The notes below the pieces were generated by a model, which saw nothing but the letters and a program-made list of their open reading frames with translations, made no database searches and was not told the origin of the DNA. Shown piece after piece: positions 25,683-34,658 of a stretch of DNA of 64,000 nt (position 1 is its first letter; the number at the start of each line of letters is the position of its first letter). This DNA is from Pseudomonas sp. C1C7 (GTDB lineage: Bacteria > Pseudomonadota > Gammaproteobacteria > Pseudomonadales > Pseudomonadaceae). Position numbers and translations under genes: made by a program. The DNA lies in NCBI RefSeq assembly GCF_013359595.1, contig NZ_JABFMP010000020.1:54530-118529 (forward strand). The letters run 5' to 3'.

Positions 25683-26570
25683 ATGTCTACACCCCGCAAA
25701 ACCCTCGAACAGTGGAAAGCCACAAACTTTGTGCCCTCCACCGAGACCGTCAGGAAGCTCAAGGACCGGGCGAAATTCGTTCGCCTGGAAACCATCCGCC
25801 TGATCGAAATCGCCAAGACCGGCCATTACACCTCGGTGTTTTCCGCCGCCGAACTGTTCTCGGCGCTGTACTACGACGTGATGACGATTCGCCCCGAGGA
25901 ACCCAAATGGCCGGGCCGCGACCGCTTCCTGATGGGCAAGGGCCACGCCGCCGTGGGTCAGTTCCCGATCCTCGCCGACCTGGGGGTATTTCCCAAGGAG
26001 TGGCTCGATGAATACACCCGCCTGGGCAGCCCTCTGGGCGATCACCCTGACATGCGCAAAGTGCCCGGCATCGACTTCTCTTCCGGTTCCATCGGCCATG
26101 CCCTTTCCGGTGGCCTGGGCATGTGCCTGGCCCAGCGCTTCACCGGCGAAGTCTATGACGTGTTCGTCATGCTCGGTGACGGCGAAATGCAGGAAGGCCA
26201 GGTCTGGGAAGCGGCCATGAGCGCGGCCCACCACAACGCCAAACACTTGATCGCCATCGTCGACCGCAACGGCTTCCAGCTCGATGGCCAGGTGGACGAC
26301 GTGATCGGTATCGAACCGCTGGACGAAAAATGGCGGGCATTCGGCTGGGAAGTGCATGTCATCGACGGGCACAACATCGCCGAAGTGACCGAAACCCTGC
26401 GTCGGGTGAAGGCCGACGAACGCCGTGAAAAACCGGTATGCATCATCGCCAAGACCGTTAAGGGCAAAGGCGTTTCCTATATGGAAACCGAACCCGGCTG
26501 GCACCTCGGTTACCTGGACCCTGAAGACGCCAAACGCGCTATCGCTGAAATTGAAGCCATGGAGATCTGA
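25683..26570 (+). CDS. Transketolase, N-terminal (ThDP-binding) subunit
   Basis: A 295-aa stand-alone N-terminal half of transketolase. It has GKGHAAVGQF, SSGSIGHALSGGLGMCLAQRF and the ThDP motif GDGEMQEGQVWEAAMSAAHHNAKHLIAIVDRN. Start at the ATG 25683, directly after GGAGGTAGAG; the TTG twelve bases upstream is not needed. It needs the C-terminal subunit, whose ATG is only 3 nt after this stop. Together they transfer a C2 ketol unit. Split transketolases are known from specialised routes such as apiose catabolism and aminoshikimate formation, not from the housekeeping pentose phosphate pathway. Confidence 0.93.
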   Translation: MSTPRKTLEQWKATNFVPSTETVRKLKDRAKFVRLETIRLIEIAKTGHYTSVFSAAELFSALYYDVMTIRPEEPKWPGRDRFLMGKGHAAVGQFPILADLGVFPKEWLDEYTRLGSPLGDHPDMRKVPGIDFSSGSIGHALSGGLGMCLAQRFTGEVYDVFVMLGDGEMQEGQVWEAAMSAAHHNAKHLIAIVDRNGFQLDGQVDDVIGIEPLDEKWRAFGWEVHVIDGHNIAEVTETLRRVKADERREKPVCIIAKTVKGKGVSYMETEPGWHLGYLDPEDAKRAIAEIEAMEI

Positions 26571-26572
26571 AC

Positions 26573-27553
26573 ATGAATGCCCCTCTTTCCCCCAATTCCT
26601 GGCAGTACCGTGGCCTCAACGCCATCAACCCCGGCCTGGCGTACCTGTCCGACGGCCTGATTGAACTAACCAAAGCCGGCTATCCGGTAATGGCCGGCTC
26701 CGCTGACCTGCAGTACTCCAACGGCTTGAACAAGTTCGCCAGCGAGTACCCCGAGCGCTATCTGCAGTTCGGTATCTCGGAACAGAACATGGTCACCGCC
26801 GCGGCCGGCCTGGCCACCTGTGGGGTGATGCCGTTCGTGGCGACCTTCGCCTCGTTCCTCGGCCTGTTGTGCTGTGAACAGATCCGCATGGACGTCGCCT
26901 ATTCGGCGCAACCGGTACGTCTGATCGGCCACCACACCGGCATTTCCCTGGGTTTCTACGGCACCTCGCACCATGCCACCGAAGACATCGCCACCATGCG
27001 TTCGATCGCCGACCTGGCGGTGGTGTCGCCCGCAGACGGCCCGCAACTGGTCGCCGCGATCCGCGCCTCCGCCACCTACGACAAGCCAGTGTATTTCCGC
27101 ATTGGCCGTGGTCGCGATCCGATTGTTTACCAAGACGATGTGGTCTTCGAGTTCGGCAAGGCCCATGAACACATCGAAGGCGAAGAGCTGACCATCATCG
27201 CCTGCGGCATCACCGTACACGCGGCCCTGGCGGCCGCTCGCAAGATGAACGCCGAGGGGCGTTCGGTGGGAGTGATCGACATGGCCTCGATCAAGCCGAT
27301 CGACCGTGACGCCATCCTGCGCGCCGCCGCACGCAGCAAACGCATGATGACCGTCGAGGAGCACAACGTGCTCGGTGGCCTGGGTGCTGCGGTGGCCGAA
27401 GTGCTGGCGGACGAAGGTGTCGGGGTCAAGCTCAAGCGCCACGGTATCTACGACGAATACAGCCTGATCGCGCCGCCGACTCATCTGTATGAGCACTACA
27501 AGCTCGACGCGGCCGGGATTGAGGAAGTGGCGCTGGCGCACCTCAACGCCTGA
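26573..27553 (+). CDS. Transketolase, C-terminal (pyrimidine-binding) subunit
   Basis: A 326-aa partner of the preceding gene. It contains the PYR domain (GLIELTKAGYPVMAGSADLQYSNGLNKFASEYPERYLQFGISEQNMVTAAAGLA, with the Glu that activates ThDP in SEQNM) and the C-terminal transketolase domain (EGEELTIIACGITVHAALAAARKM). The adjacent start of the two subunits implies 1:1 synthesis. Substrate specificity residues differ from TktA and cannot be read reliably by eye. Confidence 0.93.
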   Translation: MNAPLSPNSWQYRGLNAINPGLAYLSDGLIELTKAGYPVMAGSADLQYSNGLNKFASEYPERYLQFGISEQNMVTAAAGLATCGVMPFVATFASFLGLLCCEQIRMDVAYSAQPVRLIGHHTGISLGFYGTSHHATEDIATMRSIADLAVVSPADGPQLVAAIRASATYDKPVYFRIGRGRDPIVYQDDVVFEFGKAHEHIEGEELTIIACGITVHAALAAARKMNAEGRSVGVIDMASIKPIDRDAILRAAARSKRMMTVEEHNVLGGLGAAVAEVLADEGVGVKLKRHGIYDEYSLIAPPTHLYEHYKLDAAGIEEVALAHLNA

Positions 27554-27568
27554 TCACCGCCTTCCCCC

Positions 27569-27657
27569 TGTAGGAGTGAGCCTGCTCGCGATCGCGGTGG
27601 AGCGTTCATATGCAATGTGACTGGAGGATCGCTATCGCGAGCAGGCTCACTCCTACA
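27569..27657. repeat. REPIN: two inverted Pseudomonas REP sequences
   Basis: Left REP TGTAGGAGTGAGCCTGCTCG (27569-27588) and its inverted partner ending at 27657 flank a short spacer, giving a palindromic doublet. This is the REPIN arrangement typical of the P. fluorescens group and supports the assignment of the host. It lies between the transketolase and MFS genes and may attenuate read-through. Confidence 0.85.
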
Positions 27658-27741
27658 TTTGAATTTTGTTTGACTGGAGACATCGTTTCACCGATTCCCC
27701 CCACCACATACCGTGGTCCATGAAACATCTCGGAGCCAACA

Positions 27742-29052
27742 ATGAATAACATCACCGAGACCATGTCCGACTTCACCACCGGACAGGCCAAGACAACCCA
27801 TACATCGCTGCGCAAAAAGTCATTGATGGCCACCGGCGTGGGCAACTTGCTCGAGTGGTTTGACTGGACGATCTACACCGTCGCATCGGTATACATCGCC
27901 GCCGCACTCTTCGATAAAAGCAACGCCACCTCTGCCCTACTCAACACCCTCGCCGTATTTGCCGCCGGTTTTCTGTTAAGGCCGATTGGCGGCATCTTCT
28001 TCGGGATCCTGGCCGACAAACTGGGCCGGCGCGCGGTATTGCTCAGCACCATGCTGCTGATGGCCGGTGCCAGCCTGCTGATTGCCTTTATTCCTTCTTA
28101 TGATTCCATCGGCAGTTGGGCTTCGGCACTGCTGTTACTGGCCAGGCTGGTGCAAGGCTTTGCCCATGGTGGTGAAACCACCACGTCCTATGCCTATATC
28201 GCCGAAATCGCCCCACCCAAACGTCGTGGCCTGTGGTCAAGCACGGTGTTTCTCGCCGTCGGTTCAGGGTCATTGCTAGCGACCTTCTACATGGCGTTGC
28301 TGACCACGGTACTGTCAGTGAGCGAAATGCAGGAATGGGGCTGGCGCATCCCGTTCGCCACCGGCGGCCTGCTGGCGGTGTTCGCCCTGTGGTTGCGACG
28401 CAACATGATGGAAAGCGAGCACAGCCCAAGTGCTGGTGAAAGGTCGAACGAGCCGGCCTGGAGTCGTGGCAAAATCATTCAACATGGCGTGCGCCTGTTC
28501 CTGTACGAAGCCGGTGCCACACTGACCTACTACACCTGGGTTACGTCGGCCTCGATCTACGCCATCAGCGTCAAGGGCATGGACCCCCGCAGCGCCTTCA
28601 CCATGAGTTGCATCGCCCAGGTGATCTACCTGGTGTTCCTGCCGATCTCCGGTTGGATCTCCGATCAATGGGGCCGCAAGATTTCCGCGCTGATTTCCCT
28701 GCTCGGGATTGCCGCCACGCTGTTCCCACTGTGGGGGCTGATTTCCAGTGAACCCTGGACCCTGATGGTGGCCCAGACTGCAGGGCTGCTGCTGGTGGGC
28801 TTCATCACCGGCTGCAAACCGGCGTCGATCTCCGAACAGATCCCGACCCGCTATCGCACCCGGATGTTCGGCGTGTGCATTTCCCTGGGCGTCGCGGTGT
28901 TCGGCGGGACGGCCTCTTACCTGACGACCTGGTTGTACTCGGAAAATATCGGCTGGATGTTCAACATTTACTTGATCGCGGTCGCCATCATCGCCAGCGC
29001 CGTGGTGCTGATGTGGAAGAACAACCACGGGGTGCCGATCGATAAAGTTTGA
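27742..29052 (+). CDS. MFS transporter, metabolite:H+ symporter (MHS) type
   Basis: A 436-aa inner-membrane permease with twelve helices. The MHS-type start GVGNLLEWFDWTIYTVASVYIAAALF, the loop motif GILADKLGRRAVLL and the RLVQGFAHGGETTTSYAYIAEIAPPKRRGLWSS segment are diagnostic. Members import organic acids such as alpha-ketoglutarate or shikimate. The ATG has GGAG 5 nt upstream. It closes the catabolic locus and gives a second uptake route beside the ABC importer, perhaps for the acid formed outside. Separated from the transketolases by the REPIN, so possibly its own transcript. Confidence 0.88.
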   Translation: MNNITETMSDFTTGQAKTTHTSLRKKSLMATGVGNLLEWFDWTIYTVASVYIAAALFDKSNATSALLNTLAVFAAGFLLRPIGGIFFGILADKLGRRAVLLSTMLLMAGASLLIAFIPSYDSIGSWASALLLLARLVQGFAHGGETTTSYAYIAEIAPPKRRGLWSSTVFLAVGSGSLLATFYMALLTTVLSVSEMQEWGWRIPFATGGLLAVFALWLRRNMMESEHSPSAGERSNEPAWSRGKIIQHGVRLFLYEAGATLTYYTWVTSASIYAISVKGMDPRSAFTMSCIAQVIYLVFLPISGWISDQWGRKISALISLLGIAATLFPLWGLISSEPWTLMVAQTAGLLLVGFITGCKPASISEQIPTRYRTRMFGVCISLGVAVFGGTASYLTTWLYSENIGWMFNIYLIAVAIIASAVVLMWKNNHGVPIDKV

Positions 29053-29075
29053 AGCAGCGCTCACTCGCCCAAACG

Positions 29076-29113
29076 AAGCCTGTTTTCATGATCAGTGAAG
29101 ACGGGCTTTTTTT
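29076..29113 (+). terminator. Rho-independent terminator after the MFS gene
   Basis: Stem AAGCCTGTTTTCA paired with TGAAGACGGGCTT (two G-U pairs) around a 7-nt loop, followed by a run of seven T. Marks the end of the catabolic locus. Confidence 0.85.
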
Positions 29114-29170
29114 CATCAATCGCACCAGTGCCCATACCCACCTTTAAGTGCTCGTCAGATGAACCTTACA

Positions 29171-29458
29171 TTATCTGCGTCGGTACACGGTTCCCTGCCA
29201 AACCTCTTCAATACTGTTCGGTTGAAGGCTAAATAAGTTGAGTGGCACGAGGCCTGTCAGGATGGTGAAGCGCAGGGCTTTGGAGCTAAGATCGTCTGCA
29301 TTCTCAAGCGTTGCCATAAATGCTGGAAGCTCGATCCATGGCATGGCTGAACCACCGGAGCGGCCAACTTTCAAATACAGGCCGTCGCCATCATTGGTTA
29401 TTCCAGCCAACCCGACCCTACTGATGTTCTCTACGGTTTTTGTCGTCAGCGATGCCAC
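29171..29458 (-). pseudogene. P4-type tyrosine integrase remnant
   Basis: A 95-residue open frame that joins two distant parts of a prophage integrase. The first half (LTTKTVENISRVGLAGITNDGDGLYLKVGRSGG) is the arm-binding DUF4102 start. It continues directly into WIELPAFMATLENADDLSSKALRFTILTGLV, which in intact enzymes lies well over 100 residues later, just before the catalytic domain. The catalytic Arg, His and Tyr boxes are absent. So the gene has an internal deletion and a lost 3' part. It marks the left border of the accessory region; no tRNA was seen next to it. Confidence 0.8.
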
Positions 29459-29504
29459 CAGTCACCTCCTATTGAAAAGGTGATGACTCAATGCAGAAGA
29501 ATCT

Positions 29505-29748
29505 CAGCCCATACTCCAGCCCATACCTTGGCATCTGGCTTTCCGTGGTTGTACCCGGAACCCAGAAGACAAAAAATTTCATAACCGGCTGTTTTTGAAG
29601 TTGTTTTACGTACCAAATAAAACATCAGTGGACGTCAATAAACATCAAAACAGAAGACATCGCCTCCGCCATCTTCATACGACAAAGCCCTGATTTTTCG
29701 GGGCTTTGTGCTTTTTTTGTTTCTGTAAAAAAACCTCCCAGCCCATAC
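29505..29748 (+). repeat. Three direct copies of CAGCCCATAC next to the integrase remnant
   Basis: Exact copies at 29505-29514, 29517-29526 and 29739-29748, upstream of the broken integrase. They could be integrase arm sites or attachment-site debris. The 29459-29972 stretch otherwise holds a terminator and a hairpin but no gene I can support. Confidence 0.5.
29682..29719 (+). terminator. Rho-independent terminator inside the island border
   Basis: Stem ACAAAGCCC (29682-29690) with GGGCTTTGT (29701-29709), then C and seven T. No intact rightward gene precedes it now, so it may belong to a gene replaced by the island. Confidence 0.75.
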
Positions 29749-29915
29749 CCTAACCTCGGACGTTACCTGTACTCAGGCAGCCTTCGACGGCTACCATACG
29801 ATCATCCGCCAGCATGTGCCGAAGCCTGCCTGGCAGCTGTTGGTTTACGAACCACTTCGACGGACACTCATTTCCGCTCCTGCCCTGTGATAGCCTTTTT
29901 GGCCTGAACGCTTAT

Positions 29916-29941
29916 GGCCGTCCTCATCCTTGAGGATGGCC
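29916..29941 (+). promoter_or_regulatory. Leader hairpin upstream of the XRE regulator
   Basis: Arms GGCCGTCCTCA and TGAGGATGGCC pair with a single G-U over a 4-nt loop, 31 nt before the ATG at 29973. It may be an operator or leader structure of the regulator gene. Confidence 0.45.
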
Positions 29942-29972
29942 ATGTCAGTACATCGGGACTCAGGAAGCCTTT

Positions 29973-30377
29973 ATGTCAGTCAAAAATGCTGTAGCAGTTG
30001 TACTCAAGGCGATGCGAAAGGCTCGAGGACTGTCTCAGAAGAACTTGGCAGAAGTCAGCAGTCGAACTTACGTTTCAAAACTGGAGCGGGGTCAAAGCAG
30101 CCCTACCTTGGAGATGATGTCGACTTTGAGCTCTCCGCTTGGCTTGAGCCCACTTGGATTGGTAGCCCTCACCTTGGCTACAGAGACAGGGCAATCCATC
30201 AGGTCGTTGATCAACCACGTTGAGAATGAGTTTGAGGAGTTGGTACAAGCAGGTGCGCTCAAAGAGCTTCAGATTCCAACCGTTGAGCCATCGCCGCAGG
30301 GACGGGGCAGAAACCTACCGAAGAGCCGTCACACCTTGAGGTCGCTTGGGCAAACTGAGTTTTGTTTCGCCGATTGA
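29973..30377 (+). CDS. XRE-family helix-turn-helix regulator
   Basis: A 134-aa protein with one Cro/C1-type domain (residues 8-65: VVLKAMRKARGLSQKNLAEVSSRTYVSKLERGQSSPTLEMMSTL). The ATG has AGGA 8 nt upstream. The last 20 or so residues run into sequence near a palindromic repeat and may not be original, since similar regulators end earlier. As first gene of the island it probably controls island functions; the target is unknown. Confidence 0.8.
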   Translation: MSVKNAVAVVLKAMRKARGLSQKNLAEVSSRTYVSKLERGQSSPTLEMMSTLSSPLGLSPLGLVALTLATETGQSIRSLINHVENEFEELVQAGALKELQIPTVEPSPQGRGRNLPKSRHTLRSLGQTEFCFAD

Positions 30378-30458
30378 GACTTGCAACTTGCGCAGTTCCA
30401 GCCAAGCCAGGCCCTTCGTTGGCCGGTAGGGCTCCGTGCCGGGTCGCAGCTTTCGGCC

Positions 30459-30636
30459 GATTCTGTTGAAAAAGTCGCTTTGCCGAAACGGTCTCATCGT
30501 TGATCGGTGAAAACGCCTCTTTTGCACGCTCCTACGTGAAATCGTAATCCGGACGCCTCTGCCCAAAGCAAAGATTTCAATCTCACGCGCTTACTTTTCT
30601 GCCGAGGAAACCATGGCCGACTTTTTCAACAGAATC
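30459..30636 (+). mobile_element. MITE copy 1 (178 bp), mobilisable by the IS1182-type element
   Basis: Terminal inverted repeats GATTCTGTTGAAAAAGTCG and its complement at the right end, flanked by GGCC (30455-30458 and 30637-30640) as a 4-bp palindromic target duplication. No coding capacity. Nearly identical, in opposite orientation, to copy 4 at 49777-49954 (I count three differences in 178 bp). It is inserted in the right arm of a palindromic intergenic repeat (from about 30424). Confidence 0.85.
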
Positions 30637-30776
30637 GGCCATAAGCGGCCTCTCGCTGACCAGCTTGGCTCAACCCCGTACGTATTCAGTAATAGACATC
30701 GCTATTAGCGACAGGTACTGACAATAGAAGAGTACAAGTACAAGACTTCGATCCATTGAGGGGCTAGTTGAAGAAA

Positions 30777-31121
30777 TCATTGCCTAAGCGGTAGGCACGA
30801 ATCGATTACCTCGATTGCCATTTGAAGCTTCTGTCTTAGCAGCGGCAGTTCTGCTGCATGCAACGCAAGCGGTCTCCCTGCCATACCCAGAAGCGCGGCC
30901 AGTGCAAAGTCAGAATGCTTCACCAGGGCAACTAGGTGGTCACCACGCGGGCCATTGCTTCCTGCCATCCAATTCTTGACCGTTCTTTCGTTGGCATTCG
31001 TCCAACGCATTAACGTTTTCGTCGCTTGATGCGTTTCGCCAAGCTCGTTGTGAAGTGCATGGGCGATGGCAGCTGCGTACTGTTCTTGGGCCAGAAAAGA
31101 ATTACCCGTTTTCGTGAACAT
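30777..31121 (-). CDS. Putative helix-turn-helix DNA-binding protein next to the recombinase
   Basis: A 114-aa protein. The segment ETHQATKTLMRWTNANERTVKNWMAGSNGPRGDHLVALVKHS has the look of a phage-type helix-turn-helix (N-E-R-T-V-K-N-W recognition helix). It lies head to head with the serine recombinase operon and likely regulates it. The ATG at 31121 follows GGGAGGG on the minus strand. No exact family name can be given. Confidence 0.68.
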   Translation of the reverse strand: MFTKTGNSFLAQEQYAAAIAHALHNELGETHQATKTLMRWTNANERTVKNWMAGSNGPRGDHLVALVKHSDFALAALLGMAGRPLALHAAELPLLRQKLQMAIEVIDSCLPLRQ

Positions 31122-31227
31122 TTTTCCCTCCCCGATCTTCTACCTTCTTTAGAGCGATTCGAAAAAAAGTGATTGGTCACGCTTGGCGTTAGCCTTACCC
31201 GTAGTTGGTAGGGCGAGGACGTTGTCA

Positions 31228-32793
31228 ATGCAAAGGCTCAATGATGCATGTGGAGCTGGTAATGAGTCCAACACGACCCCGGCAGCCGCGTATGTCCGCA
31301 TGTCCACTGAGCACCAGCAATATTCCACTGAGAATCAGCTCGACGTCATCCGCATCTATGCCGCCACTCACACACTGGAAATTGTGAAGGTCTACACGGA
31401 TTTGGGTAAGAGCGGCCTCCGCCTAGAAGGCCGTGAAGCACTCAAGCAGTTGTTCTTCGATGTGGAAAGTGGCCGAGCTGAATACTCGACTGTTCTCGTT
31501 TATGACGTCAGCCGTTGGGGGCGATTCCAGGATCCCGATGTCAGTGCCAGTTACGAGGTGCGATGCCGTCAGGCGGGAGTTTCAGTTCAATACTGTGCCG
31601 AACAATTTATCAATGATGGATCACCTGTCTCGAACATTGTTAAAAGCGTAAAGCGGATGATGGCCGGTGAGTACAGCCGGGAATTGTCGGTAAAAGTTTT
31701 CGCAGGGCAATCCCGGCTTATAGAGCTGGGATATCGCCAAGGAGGCATGGCCGGGTTTGGGCTCAGAAGGCAGTTGATCGACAGCAATGGCTCACCGAAA
31801 AATGAGCTAAGCATTGGTGAACATAAAAGCATTCAAACAGACCGAGTGATATTGGTACCGGGCCCACCGGGTGAAGTCGAAATGGTGCTGAATATCTATC
31901 GACTGTTTGTTGAGGAAGGCAGGAGCGAGCGTGAAATTGCCGAATGGTTGAATGCTCAAGGAGTGCTGACAGATCGTGAACGAATGTGGTCTCGGGGCAC
32001 CGTGCACCAAGTGTTGATCAACGAAAAATACATCGGAAACAACGTCTGGAATCACAACTCCTTCAAGCTGAAGCAAGCACGGACTCAGAATCCGCCAGAA
32101 GAGTGGGTACGGGCAAATGCAGCGTTCCGACCTATCGTAAGCACGATCCTCTTTCAGGCCGCTCAGTCGATCATCCTGACACGTTCCTATCGTATGCCCG
32201 ATGACGAGATGCTTAGCGTGTTGAGGAGCATATATGAACGCCGTGGCTTTCTTTCGGGGCTGGTCATCGACGAAGCGGAGGGATGTCCATCAAGCAGCGC
32301 GTATCAAAGTCGATTTGGGAGTTTGCTCCGGTGTTACTCGTTGGTTGGGTACACACCCGCGAGAGACTATTACTACATTGAGGCCAACAGACGACTGCGC
32401 GAGATGCACCCCAGGCTTTTGCAGCAGACGATAACGAAAATCGCGGAGGTCGGTGGTCAGGTCTCGGTAGATCCGCAGACTGACCTGATGATGGTTAACC
32501 AGGAACTATCCATATCACTCGTACTGTGTCGCTGCCTGACAACGGTGGCTGGCCATAAGCGCTGGAACATTCGGTTTGACCTGGGATTGAATCCTGACAT
32601 CACTGTGGCTATTCGAATGCAAGAACTCGAAGATGCCGCACTGGATTACTACATCCTGCCCACCATCGACATACAATCTCCTAAGTTGCGACTAGCGGAG
32701 AGCAATCAGGCCGATCTTGAGATCTACCGGTTCGACACCCTGGATATCCTCTCGGAACTGTCTCGCCGTGTTGAATACAGGAGGGTGGCATGA
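31228..32793 (+). CDS. Large serine recombinase/resolvase-family site-specific recombinase
   Basis: A 521-aa recombinase. The catalytic domain starts at AAAYVRMSTEHQQYSTENQLDVIRIYA, with Ser in VRMST as nucleophile, and contains VLVYDVSRWGRFQD (catalytic Arg) and GEYSRELSVKVFAGQSRLIELGYRQGG. A recombinase domain follows (VEMVLNIYRLFVEEGRSEREIAEWLNAQGV ... INEKYIGNNVW). The long C-terminal part is unlike the coiled-coil zinc ribbon of phage integrases. The ATG at 31228 has GAGG upstream; the longer frame to 31183 is not needed. Its stop overlaps the first ParB gene (ATGA), so the three genes are coupled. Confidence 0.9.
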   Translation: MQRLNDACGAGNESNTTPAAAYVRMSTEHQQYSTENQLDVIRIYAATHTLEIVKVYTDLGKSGLRLEGREALKQLFFDVESGRAEYSTVLVYDVSRWGRFQDPDVSASYEVRCRQAGVSVQYCAEQFINDGSPVSNIVKSVKRMMAGEYSRELSVKVFAGQSRLIELGYRQGGMAGFGLRRQLIDSNGSPKNELSIGEHKSIQTDRVILVPGPPGEVEMVLNIYRLFVEEGRSEREIAEWLNAQGVLTDRERMWSRGTVHQVLINEKYIGNNVWNHNSFKLKQARTQNPPEEWVRANAAFRPIVSTILFQAAQSIILTRSYRMPDDEMLSVLRSIYERRGFLSGLVIDEAEGCPSSSAYQSRFGSLLRCYSLVGYTPARDYYYIEANRRLREMHPRLLQQTITKIAEVGGQVSVDPQTDLMMVNQELSISLVLCRCLTTVAGHKRWNIRFDLGLNPDITVAIRMQELEDAALDYYILPTIDIQSPKLRLAESNQADLEIYRFDTLDILSELSRRVEYRRVA

Positions 32794-33704
32794 CGACCGC
32801 GATCCTACCTCCGCATAGAGCACCAATGCATGTGGCAGAAGAGTCGATGATAAGCCTCATCCCTCTCACCGATATTAGGGTGCTTAATCCCCGTATGCGC
32901 AACAAGCGGGTGTTCGCCAAACTGGTAGAAAACATCTCCGCGTTAGGTCTCAAACGTCCGATTACAGTCGCACCAACCACGACCGGTACCGAGCCCTACG
33001 AGATCGTGTGTGGCCAAGGTCGATTCGAAGCATTTCAAGCTCTAGGTGAGAAAACTATTCCTTGTATCGTGGTCAGCGCCACGGAGGCCGATCGTTACCT
33101 TATCGGCCTGGTAGAGAATCTTGCACGGAGAAAACATTCCAATCGTGAGCTTTTGACTGCAATCCAGATCCTTTCCGACCGCGGATATACGTGCCTTCAG
33201 ATCGCGAATAAAACTTGCCTGGACTCAGGTTACATACAAGGAATTTTGACGTTGCTTCGGCAAGGTGAGGAGCGGCTGATCGCGGCTGTCGAGAAGGGAT
33301 GGCTATCCATAAAACTGGCGATTGATATCGCTCGTTCTAAAGACAGCGACGTCCAGCAGGCCATGATAGACGCCTACGAAAGCGGGTTGCTCAGAGGCGA
33401 GCAGTTGATGAAGGTACGTCGACTGATTGATAGACGAAAAACGTTTGGCAAGAACTACAAAAGTGCTCCAGCGACGAAAGAGAAAGCCACCCCTCAGAAA
33501 CTGCTCAATGCGTACCAGAAGGAGGTTCGGCGCCAAAAGGTGATGATCAAAAAATCGGACATCAATGAGCAGCGGCTTCTAATCATCGTAACCGCCATGC
33601 GCAAGCTGCTGGCTGATGAGTACTTCAGCACCCTTCTTCGTAACGAAGAAATACCTGACATGCCCAAACCGTTGGCAGATCGAATAACAGGGAATGTGCA
33701 ATGA
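32790..33704 (+). CDS. ParB/Spo0J-domain protein 1 (recombinase operon)
   Basis: A 304-aa ParB-fold protein. N-terminal nuclease/CTPase-like domain: SLIPLTDIRVLNPRMRNKRVFAKLVENISALGLKRPITV, VCGQGRFEAFQALGEKTIPCIVV and GLVENLARRKHSNRELLTAIQIL. A helix-turn-helix follows (about 115-170). No ParA is encoded nearby, so this is unlikely to be a normal partition locus. Starts and stops overlap the recombinase and the second ParB gene by 4 bp, suggesting that it assists recombination, for instance by organising the recombination sites. Confidence 0.88.
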   Translation: MTTAILPPHRAPMHVAEESMISLIPLTDIRVLNPRMRNKRVFAKLVENISALGLKRPITVAPTTTGTEPYEIVCGQGRFEAFQALGEKTIPCIVVSATEADRYLIGLVENLARRKHSNRELLTAIQILSDRGYTCLQIANKTCLDSGYIQGILTLLRQGEERLIAAVEKGWLSIKLAIDIARSKDSDVQQAMIDAYESGLLRGEQLMKVRRLIDRRKTFGKNYKSAPATKEKATPQKLLNAYQKEVRRQKVMIKKSDINEQRLLIIVTAMRKLLADEYFSTLLRNEEIPDMPKPLADRITGNVQ

Positions 33705-34609
33705 CGAGCCAAGTAAAACAAGCCTTCGAACAGCGCGTCATTGCAGTTCCCTTGGAGCGCATCCTGCCGTCACGCCAAGTCTCGCATTTGATGGTTGGTA
33801 GTAAAAAATATGCCAGCATTTTGAGTTCAGTGAAGGAACTTGGTGTCGTCGAACCGCTGGTTGTCCATCCCAAGCCGCTTATCGAAGATGGGATTGCTTC
33901 GTACATGCTATTGGATGGGCATCTTCGTCTTGAGGCGCTCAAGGCCTTGGGGGCAAAAGAAGCACTATGCCTGGTCTCGACTGATGACGAAGGCTTTACC
34001 TACAACCGACAAATCAACCGGCTGACTCCGATTCAAGAACACAAAATGATTATCTCCGCCATGAAGCGGGGGATTGAAGCGGAACGAATTGCCAAGGTGC
34101 TTGGAATCAACGTGGATCGTGTCCACGAGCGTGAAAACCTACTCAAAGGAATAGCGCCTGAGGCAGCCGAAATGCTTAAGGTGCGAATGGTCTCGCAAGA
34201 TGTCTTTCGATCCCTACGAATGATGAAGCCGATCCGCCAAATCGAAACGGTGGAGATGATGATTTCGGCAAACTGCTTCACTAGGAATTACGCACGCATG
34301 GTGTTGGCCGCCTCCCGGCCAGAGATGTTGGTAGAGCCGAAGAAGAAGTCGACTTCTGACGTCAGTGCTGTAGACATCGCCCGCATGGAGCGAGAACTGG
34401 AAAACCTGCATCACGACTACAAGCAGGTAGAAGACACCCTGGGTGAGACGATGTTGGTTCTGGTCGTAGCCAAAGGATATCTCATGCGGATCCTTCGAAA
34501 TGAAAACATTGCTGCCTACATGACGCGTCATTACGCCGAACTTCTGGAGGAGTTGGTTTCAATCATGGAAGCAGTGACTTCGGATGCCCGGCAGTTGGAG
34601 CGCGAATAA
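33701..34609 (+). CDS. ParB/Spo0J-domain protein 2 (recombinase operon)
   Basis: A 302-aa ParB-fold protein, paralogous to but clearly different from the preceding one. Box: VPLERILPSRQVSHLMVGSKKYASILSSVKELGVVEPLVVHPK, LLDGHLRLEALKALGAKEALCLVS and NRQINRLTPIQEHKMI. The C-terminal part is helical. Two unlike ParB proteins in one operon suggest a heteromeric complex. The same gene order (recombinase, ParB, ParB) recurs in Pseudomonas islands as far as I recall; its mechanism is not described to my knowledge. Confidence 0.86.
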   Translation: MTSQVKQAFEQRVIAVPLERILPSRQVSHLMVGSKKYASILSSVKELGVVEPLVVHPKPLIEDGIASYMLLDGHLRLEALKALGAKEALCLVSTDDEGFTYNRQINRLTPIQEHKMIISAMKRGIEAERIAKVLGINVDRVHERENLLKGIAPEAAEMLKVRMVSQDVFRSLRMMKPIRQIETVEMMISANCFTRNYARMVLAASRPEMLVEPKKKSTSDVSAVDIARMERELENLHHDYKQVEDTLGETMLVLVVAKGYLMRILRNENIAAYMTRHYAELLEELVSIMEAVTSDARQLERE

Positions 34610-34658
34610 GGACAAGGCATAAAGAGGCTAAGCTGATCTTTTCCACGGAGGAATCGAG

